From Burkholderiales bacterium (lineage in GTDB: Bacteria; Pseudomonadota; Gammaproteobacteria; Burkholderiales; CAIKXV01), in NCBI GenBank assembly GCA_019751575.1, contig JAIENF010000347.1:1-5927 (forward strand): DNA of 5,927 nucleotides, given 5' to 3'. Each line of letters begins with the position of its first letter. The stretch's first letter is position 1. The notes under the pieces were generated by a model, which was given only the letters and a program-made list of their open reading frames with translations, did no database searches and was not told the origin of the DNA. A program made the position numbers and the translations under genes. Shown here in pieces: positions 1 through 5,323 of the stretch.

Positions 1-24
1 CGGGGCAAAAGGCAAGACTTGACC
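1..24. other. Possible repeat or mobile-element end at the left edge
   Basis: On the minus strand the last visible bases read GGGGTCAAGTCTTGCCTTTT. From memory, very similar GGGGTCA-G-TCTTGC strings occur beside REP-associated Y1 (IS200-like) transposase genes in proteobacteria. Here the string follows directly on codons that should encode the end of the glycosyltransferase, so the tail after Trp713-Arg714 may be element-derived. Only the edge is visible, so this is a suggestion. Confidence 0.3.
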
Positions 25-2169
25 CCCGCGCCATGCCTGGTGCAGCAGCCCCGCGAGGGCGGCCGCGAAGCGTGCCTCGTCCATCAGGGGCGTGTCGCGC
101 AGGTGCGGCCCGGTCAGCGCACGCAGCGCGTCCAGTTCTTCCGGATCGGCGGCGAGCCGACGGCCGATCTCGAGGTAGTGCGCGGGCGAGCGGGCGACCA
201 GCGGATCCAGTCCGGCATTGACCAGGATGCCCATCCCGTTGCGGGAGCGGAAGCTGTCGCCGGCCAGCGCCAGCACCGGAACCCCGAGCCAGAGGGTCTC
301 GAGCGTGGTGGTCGCGCCGTTGCACGGGAACGGATCGAGCGCCAGGTGCACCCGTGAATGCAGCGCGCGGTATTCGGCCGCGGGCAGCAGGCCATGCAGT
401 TCCAGCCGCGACGGATCGACGCCGGCGGCGGCGAAGCGCTCGCGCAGACGCGCCTGGGTCCGGCCCTCGGGTACCGTGGCGATGACCAGCCGACTGTCGG
501 GCACGGCGCACAGCAGCGCGGCCCACAGGTCGAGCGTGGCGTCGGACAGCTTGGCGAAGTTGTTGAAGGAGGCGAAGGTGAAAGGGCCAGCGACGGGGCC
601 CGGGCGCACCGGCGGGTCGCCTGCCGGCGGCCGCATGCACCAGCAGGTGTGCGGCAGCCGCAGCAGCTTCTCGGTGTACCAGCGGTCGTGGCCTTCGCCT
701 TCCGGCTCGGTGACCGCATCGGTGATCCGGTAGTCGATCGCCTCGACGCCGGTGGTGTTCACATGGCCGATCATGGTCAGCTGGACCGGCGCCGGGCGCT
801 GCGCGAACAGCCGCAGCCGATGGCGGGCGGTATGGCCAGACAGGTCCACCAGCAGGTCGATCCGGTCGCGCCGGACCATCGCCGCCGCCGCGGCGTCGTC
901 CACCGTGGCGATGTCGCGCCAGCCGGCCGCCTTCGCGCGCAGGCGGGCGGTGACCTCGTCCGGCCGGTCGACGTTCGCATAGCAGTACACCTCGAACCCG
1001 TGCGCCGGCAGCCGGTCCAGCAGCGGTTCGAAGAACAGTGCCACCGCGTGGCCGCGGAAGTCGGGCGAAACGAAGCCGATGCGCAGGATGCGATCGTCCT
1101 GCGGCGGCCGTGCAGCCACGGGTGCGGGCGACTGCGCCGTCTTCAGCGGCGCAGCCGGCACCGTCGGCGCGAAGCGCCGGCCGTACTCGACATGCGCGGC
1201 GAAGGTCTCCTCGCGCGTGGCGGCGGCCGAGTAGTTGAGCGTGAGCAGCAGGTTGCTGTACGCGGCCTCGTGCATCGGATCGGCGGCCAGCACCGCGCGA
1301 TAACTCGCGGCCGCGGCGTCGAGCCGGCCGGTCATCCGCTGCAGGTTGGCGAGGTTGTAGCGCGCCTCCGCCCCCAGCACGTGCGCGGCCGTGGTCGTGG
1401 TCGTGGCCGCGCCCTCCTCGCTGCCGGCAGCCTGCAGCACCGCTTCGAATGCCGCCTCGGCGCCGTCGTAGTCGCGCACCGCCATCCGCACGTTGCCCAG
1501 GTTGATCCCGGCAGGCAGGTGGCCGGGATCGGTGTCGAGCGCTTCCCGGTAGCGGGCGATCGCCGCGCCATCGTCGCCCAGCGCCCGCTCGGTGTTGCCG
1601 AGGTTGTACAGCACCTCGGCATGCGGGCCGCCGATCGACAGCGCTTCAACATAGGCGGCGCGGGCCGCCTGCAGGTCGCCGGCCGCATGGCTGGCGTTGC
1701 CGAGGATCGCCAGCGACTGCGGATCGCCCGGGCCGAGCGCCACCGCGCGCCGCGCGCTTTCGACCGCACTGCGGCCATCGCCCAGCGCGGAAAGTGCAAG
1801 CGCGAGGTTGCCATGCGCGAGCGCGAGGTCCGGCCGCAGCGTGGTTGCCTTGCGCAGGCTGGCCACGGCCTCCGCATGTCGCCCGGCTGCGTGCTGGGCC
1901 AGGCCCAGGTTGACCAGGCTGCCGGCATCGCGACGGTCGAGCCGCACCGCAGTGCCCAGGCAGCGGATGGCATCGTCCAGGTTGCCCAGCAGGTACTCCA
2001 CGACGCCCAGCCGCTGCAGCAGTGCCGCGTCGCACGGCATCGCCTGCGCCATGTCGCGATAGGCAGCAGCGGCGGCCGGCAGGTCACCGGCCTGCTCGGC
2101 GGCGGCAGCAACCTCACCAAGCATCGTCATCAGCCGCGGATCGGCCTGGGGTTGTCGGGAGCTCGCCAT
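1..2169 (-). CDS. TPR-repeat GT41 glycosyltransferase (SPINDLY/O-GlcNAc transferase-like), C-terminus off the left edge
   Basis: The frame read leftwards from ATG at 2169 stays open for 723 codons to the window edge. Residues about 14-300 form roughly eight TPR repeats of 34-residue type; clear units are 82-113, 116-147, 184-215 and 267-298. A Pro/Ala-rich linker (about 335-360) leads into a GT41 catalytic region (about 361-710). Motifs seen are SPDFRGH (368-374, His374 matching the conserved OGT histidine), VDLSGHT (441-447), GHVNTTG (468-474), FNNFAK (535-540, Lys540 in the UDP-contact position) and DPFPCNGATTTLETLWLGVP (612-631). The family transfers a sugar from a UDP-sugar to protein Ser/Thr in the cytoplasm, or to Asn in HMW1C-like members. 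The acceptor here is unknown. The start is the first good ATG, but its Shine-Dalgarno is weak: AGAGG lies 14 nt away. Family assignment is secure; the true C-terminus is not visible. Confidence 0.93.
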   Translation of the reverse strand, partial: MASSRQPQADPRLMTMLGEVAAAAEQAGDLPAAAAAYRDMAQAMPCDAALLQRLGVVEYLLGNLDDAIRCLGTAVRLDRRDAGSLVNLGLAQHAAGRHAEAVASLRKATTLRPDLALAHGNLALALSALGDGRSAVESARRAVALGPGDPQSLAILGNASHAAGDLQAARAAYVEALSIGGPHAEVLYNLGNTERALGDDGAAIARYREALDTDPGHLPAGINLGNVRMAVRDYDGAEAAFEAVLQAAGSEEGAATTTTTAAHVLGAEARYNLANLQRMTGRLDAAAASYRAVLAADPMHEAAYSNLLLTLNYSAAATREETFAAHVEYGRRFAPTVPAAPLKTAQSPAPVAARPPQDDRILRIGFVSPDFRGHAVALFFEPLLDRLPAHGFEVYCYANVDRPDEVTARLRAKAAGWRDIATVDDAAAAAMVRRDRIDLLVDLSGHTARHRLRLFAQRPAPVQLTMIGHVNTTGVEAIDYRITDAVTEPEGEGHDRWYTEKLLRLPHTCWCMRPPAGDPPVRPGPVAGPFTFASFNNFAKLSDATLDLWAALLCAVPDSRLVIATVPEGRTQARLRERFAAAGVDPSRLELHGLLPAAEYRALHSRVHLALDPFPCNGATTTLETLWLGVPVLALAGDSFRSRNGMGILVNAGLDPLVARSPAHYLEIGRRLAADPEELDALRALTGPHLRDTPLMDEARFAAALAGLLHQAWRGGQVLPFAP

Positions 2170-2260
2170 CCCCGGGATGTTAACCTCTGCGGCCCCTGCG
2201 TTCGCGTCGCGACGCGCAAGGCGGCCGCGCAGAGCCGCCCGCCACCGGAGGTCACCGAAG
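2170..2260. promoter_or_regulatory. Divergent intergenic spacer with both leaders
   Basis: This 91-bp gap separates two divergent start codons (2169 minus, 2261 plus), so promoters for both genes should lie in or next to it. The only AT-containing spot is GATGTTAACC at 2176-2185, which contains the palindrome GTTAAC. A weak plus-strand pairing is TTGTCG (2152-2157) with GATGTT (2176-2181), 18 nt apart. No convincing operator was found. Confidence 0.4.
2247..2251 (+). promoter_or_regulatory. Ribosome binding site of the ketopantoate-reductase-family gene
   Basis: GGAGG lies 9 nt upstream of ATG 2261. It decides the start against the longer open frame beginning at 2177, whose Arg/Ala-rich extension matches no part of the family. 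With this start the nucleotide-binding strand begins at residue 7, as expected. Confidence 0.8.
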
Positions 2261-3334
2261 ATGTCCAGTCCCGCTCCCCGCATCGTGTTCGTCGGCGCCG
2301 GCGCCATCGGCGGCTATGCCGGCGCCCTGCTCACCCGTGCCGGCCATGACGTGACGCTGGTCGACGGCTGGCCCGAGCATGTCGAGACCCTCCGCCGCGA
2401 CGGCTTCGCGATCGACGGCATGACGCCGCAGGAGTCGGTGGTGGTCCCGGTGAAGGCCCTGCACATCTGCGATGTCCCGCAGCTGTCGAAGCAGCGGCCG
2501 TTCGACATCGCGGTGATCGCGATGAAGTCCTACGACACCGAATGGGCAGCGCACCTGATCAGGCCCTACGTCGCCCCCGGCGGCTACTTCGTGTCGATGC
2601 AGAACTCGATCAACGAGGAGCGGCTGGCCGGCGTGGTCGGCTGGGGAAAGACGGTCGGCTGCTGCGTCAGCCTGCTCGCCGCGGAGCTCGACCGGCCAGG
2701 GCATGTGCAGCGGCACATCCACCTCGGCGGCGAGGCGCACACGGTGTATCGCGTCGGCGAGGTGCATGGCCGGATCACGCCGCGGGTGGAGCAGTTCGCC
2801 GCGCTGATGCGCGCGGCCGACAGCGCCAAGGCAACCACCAACCTGTGGGGCGAGCGCTGGTCGAAGCTGATCATCAACGTGATGCGCAACGGCCTCTGCG
2901 CGGCGACCGGGCTCGGCGGCAATGGCCGCGACCTCGCGCAGCAGACGCGCCGGATCTCGATCAAGCTGGGCTCCGAGGCGGTGCGCGTCGGCCAGGCGCT
3001 CGGCTACTCGATCTCGCCGCAGCAGGGGCTGGAGCCGGAGACGCTGGCGCTGGCCGGCGAGGGCAACGGCGATGCGCTGGCCGAGATCGAGAACGTGCTG
3101 ATCGAACTCGCCGGCCGTCGCGGCGATGGGCAGCGCCCGTCGATGGCGCAGGACATGCACAAGGGCCGGCGCACCGAGATCGACTACCTGAACGGGATGA
3201 TCGCGAGCGAGGGCGCGAAGATCGGCGTCGCGGCGCCGGTCAATGCGCGGCTGACCGAGCTGGTCGGGCGGGTGGAGCGCGGCGAGTTCGCCCAGTCGCC
3301 GGGGCTGGTGGCCGACTGGAAGGTGATCGGGTAG
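2261..3334 (+). CDS. Ketopantoate reductase family protein (2-dehydropantoate 2-reductase-like)
   Basis: A 357-aa cytosolic oxidoreductase of the ApbA/PanE family. The founding reaction is reduction of 2-dehydropantoate to D-pantoate in pantothenate synthesis. Seen: a Rossmann motif GAGAIGG (12-18); Asn115 in MQNSINEE; the catalytic block KLIINVMRN with Lys202, Asn206 and Asn210 spaced as in PanE; and RPSMAQDMHKGRRTEID with Ser294 and Glu306 matching the substrate-binding Ser and catalytic Glu. The active site therefore looks intact. Two oddities: the protein is about 50 residues longer than E. coli PanE (303 aa), and Asp35 ends the second beta strand (VTLVDGW), which usually favours NAD(H) over NADP(H). 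Relatives acting on other 2-oxoacids are known, for example KPR-family D-mandelate dehydrogenases. No other pantothenate gene is nearby, so panE is not assigned. The gene is monocistronic or leads the small genes downstream after a 92-bp gap. Confidence 0.9.
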   Translation: MSSPAPRIVFVGAGAIGGYAGALLTRAGHDVTLVDGWPEHVETLRRDGFAIDGMTPQESVVVPVKALHICDVPQLSKQRPFDIAVIAMKSYDTEWAAHLIRPYVAPGGYFVSMQNSINEERLAGVVGWGKTVGCCVSLLAAELDRPGHVQRHIHLGGEAHTVYRVGEVHGRITPRVEQFAALMRAADSAKATTNLWGERWSKLIINVMRNGLCAATGLGGNGRDLAQQTRRISIKLGSEAVRVGQALGYSISPQQGLEPETLALAGEGNGDALAEIENVLIELAGRRGDGQRPSMAQDMHKGRRTEIDYLNGMIASEGAKIGVAAPVNARLTELVGRVERGEFAQSPGLVADWKVIG

Positions 3335-3426
3335 CGGCGCGGAAAGACGGTTTTCCCGAAGCGTCTCGCGGGTCGCGAGCGGCGAGAATTCGTCGCCTGG
3401 AGGGCGCTTGCGACGAGGGAAGATCG
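3335..3426. repeat. Spacer with three consecutive stem-loops
   Basis: Three inverted repeats follow each other. The first is GGAAA (3341-3345) with TTTCC (3352-3356). The second is CTCGCG (3365-3370) with CGCGAG (3374-3379), a perfect 6-bp stem with a 3-nt loop. The third is GGCGA (3381-3385) with TCGCC (3393-3397). None is followed by a T-run, so a classical intrinsic terminator is not supported. They may form an mRNA 3' structure, a REP-like element, or chance pairings in GC-rich DNA. Confidence 0.45.
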
Positions 3427-3648
3427 GTGGATAATCTGGTGCTGGAGTACCTGCGCGAGTTCCGCGAAGCGTTGGACGCCATGGCGTTTGACCTGTCGAA
3501 CCTCAAGGCTCGCGCTTCAAGTCATGACGTACGGACTGCAACCGCCGAACTCGAGGTTGCGCACCTGAATGAACGTCACGATCAGTTCGATGGACGATTG
3601 AATCGTCTTGAACGACGACTTGGACTCCGGGATGCCGACGACTGACGG
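3427..3648 (+). CDS. Small coiled-coil protein, first of three (LVLEYLR type)
   Basis: A 72-aa protein with a GTG start, preceded by GAGGGAAG (3415-3422) at normal spacing; the reading frame ends near the TGA at 3643-3648. The frame is open much further upstream, but that part only shadows the ketopantoate-reductase gene. The GTG start keeps the N-terminal LVLEYLR (4-10), which matches LVLEHLR in the third small gene (3947). The C-terminus RLNRLERRLGLRDA (57-70) also matches that gene. The protein is hydrophilic, has no membrane segment or signal peptide, and looks helical, with a coiled coil over about 40-66. From memory, small LVLEHLR-type proteins are common, uncharacterised and called hypothetical in proteobacteria. 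No function is claimed; a structural or oligomerising role is inference. Its GC is lower than that of flanking genes. Confidence 0.7.
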
Positions 3649-3670
3649 ATTGCGCGACAGGACGGGCCAG

Positions 3671-3877
3671 ATGACTGACACGGAATGGAAGATTGCACTT
3701 GAAATCGTTCTCGACATTCGAGACACGATGGCGCGCATGAAGGCCGACCTTGAAGACATCGCGCGCACGTTCGATCGGATGGAAGCGCGCATGGACCGCA
3801 GAGAGGCGCGGATCGCCGCCATGGCCATCCACGCCCCGCAGGGGTCTTGCCTGAGCCGCTGGACAACCGTCGAGTAA
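3671..3877 (+). CDS. Small coiled-coil protein, second of three
   Basis: A 68-aa hypothetical protein starting at ATG 3671, 5 nt after a modest AGGACGG (3659-3665). In-frame starts further up (ATG 3632, TTG 3608) overlap the previous gene and lack a clear ribosome site. Residues 4-50 are strongly helical: EWKIALEIVLDIRDTMARMK begins at residue 5, followed by repeats of R-x-E/D-R-x-E/D-A-R (about 35-48). This is typical of a short coiled coil. The last 18 residues (51-68), with Pro, Gly, Cys and Trp, break the helical pattern and look like a frayed or frameshifted end. It begins about 25 bp after the preceding gene, so co-transcription is likely. Function is unknown. It may be a distant relative of its two neighbours, but the similarity is weak. 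Confidence 0.6.
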   Translation: MTDTEWKIALEIVLDIRDTMARMKADLEDIARTFDRMEARMDRREARIAAMAIHAPQGSCLSRWTTVE

Positions 3878-3946
3878 CCCGTCTGGATCAGTGTTTTTCC
3901 AGCCAGGCTTCATGCCTGGTTCCCGAGCAAGATCAGAGGCCTCCCG
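3878..3946. other. Spacer with a stem-loop
   Basis: The spacer contains CCAGGC (3903-3908), loop TTCAT, and GCCTGG (3914-3919), a perfect 6-bp stem that can be extended by G-T and A-T pairs. A TGTTTTTCC run lies before the hairpin, not after it, and there is no T-run downstream on either strand. It is therefore not a standard terminator in either direction. It could limit read-through or shape the leader of the next gene. Confidence 0.35.
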
Positions 3947-4207
3947 ATGACTGAAATGGATCCAGCCATGACAGACCTCGTGCTCGAGCACCTGCGGGCG
4001 ATCCGCGCCGACATCCGGTCGACGCACGAGCGGCTCGACTCGCTCACGCTGCGCGTGTCTTCACTGGAACACAACGTCGCCTCGCTTCATGGCGAAATGG
4101 CGGCCATGCGCGGCGACATGGCGCACATGTCTGCACGCATCGACCACGTCGACCGGCGCCTCGACCGGATCGAACAGCGCCTGGAACTCGTCGACGCGCC
4201 GGTCTGA
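3947..4207 (+). CDS. Small coiled-coil protein, third of three (LVLEHLR type)
   Basis: An 86-aa hypothetical protein. ATG 3947 is chosen because AGAGG (3935-3939) sits 7 nt upstream. In-frame ATGs at 3956 and 3968 are alternatives, and 3968 (MTDLVLEHLR) would match the first small gene's N-terminus better. After LVLEHLRAIRADI (11-23) almost the whole chain is heptad-like: LDSLTLRVSSLEHNVASLHG, then MAAMRGDMAHMSARIDHVDR, ending RLDRIEQRLELVDA (71-84). The two end motifs match the gene at 3427, but the segment between them is seven residues longer, one heptad. No signal peptide or membrane span is seen, so it is probably a cytosolic oligomer. Function is unknown. It is the last plus-strand gene before a convergent dehydrogenase gene, with a 36-bp gap. 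Confidence 0.75.
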   Translation: MTEMDPAMTDLVLEHLRAIRADIRSTHERLDSLTLRVSSLEHNVASLHGEMAAMRGDMAHMSARIDHVDRRLDRIEQRLELVDAPV

Positions 4208-4222
4208 ACGGTCCGACGCGCG

Positions 4223-4244
4223 GCCGAAGAGCCCCTCTCGCGGC
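4223..4244. terminator. Possible weak bidirectional terminator hairpin
   Basis: GCCG-A-AGAG, loop CCC, then CTCT-CG-CGGC can fold into a hairpin with a small internal loop. It sits in the 36-bp gap between two convergent genes, where a shared terminator is expected. There is no T-run on either side, so support is mainly positional. Confidence 0.3.
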
Positions 4245-5218
4245 TACTTCGCCGCCAGCGCTTCCGGATTCAGCACGTTCTGCGGCTTGCCGTTCGCGAA
4301 CGCCAGCAGGTTGTCGAACGCCGCCGCGAAGTACATCTCGTAGGTCGACTGTTCGACATAGCCCAGGTGCGGCGTGGCGATCACGTTGTCCATCTTCAGC
4401 AGCGGATGGGCGGCACCGTACACCGGCTCGTCCTCGAACACGTCGACCGCGGCAAAACCGGGGCGACCGGCCTTCAGCGCGGCTTCCAGCGCACCGGCGG
4501 CCACCAGCGGCGCGCGGCTGGTGTTGAGGAACAGTGCGGTCGGCTTCATCAGCGCCAGGTCGGCAGCGGTGACGATGCCGCGCGTCTCGGCGTTCAGCGG
4601 TATGTGGATCGACAGCACGTCGGACTGCGAGAACAGCGCCTCGCGCGAGGCTGCCGCCTCGAAGCCGTCCGCCTTCGCCCGCTCGAGCGAGGCACCGCGG
4701 CCCCAGCAGATCACCTTCATGCCGAACGCCGCGCCAGCCTTCGCCACCAGGCTGCCGATCTTGCCGTAGGCGTAGATGCCGAGCGTCTTGCCATGCACGC
4801 CGACGCCCATGGTCGACTGCCAGCGGCCGGCACGCAGCGCCATCACTTCCTGCGGGATGCTGCGCAGCGAGGCGAAGATCAGGCCCCAGGCGAGTTCGGC
4901 CGGGGCGTAGGGTGAACCGGTGCCGGCACCGGCCACCGCGACGCCGCGCTTCGTGCAGGCTTCGAGGTCGATGTGCGCGACGTTCTTGCCGGTCTGCGCG
5001 ATCACCTTCAGCTTCGGCATCCGGTCGAGGTGGGCCTGGGTGAACGGCGCGCGCTGCTGGATCAGCACCAGGGCCTCGGCCTGCTCGATGCCGGCCGGCA
5101 GCTTCGCCGGGTCCTTGATGGTGTCGGTGCAGACGGTGACGTCATGGCCTGCCAGCTTCGACCAGGCGGCGGTTTTCGGCGTGGCGGACTGGTAGTCGTC
5201 GGCGATGAAGATCTTCAT
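4244..5218 (-). CDS. D-isomer-specific 2-hydroxyacid dehydrogenase
   Basis: A complete 324-aa cytosolic enzyme. The family interconverts 2-oxoacids and D-2-hydroxyacids with NAD(P)H. The catalytic set is present: Arg235 in NTSRAPLV, Glu264 in VDVFEDEP, and His284 in TPHLGY. The Rossmann region is about 145-175. The usual GxGxxG reads A150-Y-G-K-I-G155, with Ala for the first Gly. The second strand ends VICWGRGAS without the acidic residue typical of NAD-specific members, so NADP(H) use or mixed specificity is possible (inference). The substrate loop QTGKNVAHID (75-84) replaces the common G-x-G-x-D-N-I-D type, so the substrate cannot be named. The start is supported by AGGAG (5224-5228) 5 nt upstream. 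It diverges from a related gene at 5324. Confidence 0.93.
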   Translation of the reverse strand: MKIFIADDYQSATPKTAAWSKLAGHDVTVCTDTIKDPAKLPAGIEQAEALVLIQQRAPFTQAHLDRMPKLKVIAQTGKNVAHIDLEACTKRGVAVAGAGTGSPYAPAELAWGLIFASLRSIPQEVMALRAGRWQSTMGVGVHGKTLGIYAYGKIGSLVAKAGAAFGMKVICWGRGASLERAKADGFEAAASREALFSQSDVLSIHIPLNAETRGIVTAADLALMKPTALFLNTSRAPLVAAGALEAALKAGRPGFAAVDVFEDEPVYGAAHPLLKMDNVIATPHLGYVEQSTYEMYFAAAFDNLLAFANGKPQNVLNPEALAAK

Positions 5219-5323
5219 GTCTGCTCCTGCGCAGTGGGTTTCGAGCGCGGATTATGCCAGCGCCCGACCGCCACCCGGCGACCGGCTATGATCGGCGTCC
5301 CGCATGCAACGGCAACGGCCCAG
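5219..5323. promoter_or_regulatory. Divergent promoter region between two dehydrogenase genes
   Basis: This 105-bp spacer holds the leaders of both genes. For the plus strand, TATGAT (5287-5292, five of six consensus bases) lies 17 nt after CCGACC (5264-5269), which matches the -35 consensus at three positions, and about 32 nt before ATG 5324. For the minus strand, CATAAT (complement of 5251-5256, also five of six) lies about 33 nt before its ATG, but I see no good -35. No clear operator palindrome was found. Confidence 0.45.

Noticed and set aside
358..2349. 663-codon plus-strand open frame opposite the glycosyltransferase
   Set aside because: Composition is Arg/Gln/His/Ala-rich with no domain, while the opposite strand encodes a clear TPR-GT41 protein. 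Long antisense frames are common in GC-rich DNA.
2252..3160. 302-codon minus-strand open frame opposite the ketopantoate-reductase gene
   Set aside because: It is rich in Arg, His and Asp with no recognisable fold, and it mirrors the codon pattern of a confident plus-strand gene.
2542..3426. Upstream extension of the first small coiled-coil gene through the ketopantoate-reductase gene
   Set aside because: The extension is a low-complexity Arg/Ala/Gly shadow in another frame. A ribosome site before GTG 3427 and the match to the third small gene give the real start.
3408..3435. Sigma70-like pair TTGCGA and GATAAT with 16-nt spacing
   Set aside because: Transcription would start inside the first small gene and remove its conserved LVLEYLR start. 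It could still serve the downstream genes, but evidence is thin.
3903..3919. CCAGGC/GCCTGG hairpin as an intrinsic terminator
   Set aside because: The T-run lies upstream of the stem on the coding strand and none follows it on either strand.
3503..4027. Minus-strand open frames of 94-174 codons across the coiled-coil cassette
   Set aside because: They show no motif or good ribosome site, whereas the plus-strand frames have heptads, plausible ribosome sites and mutual similarity.
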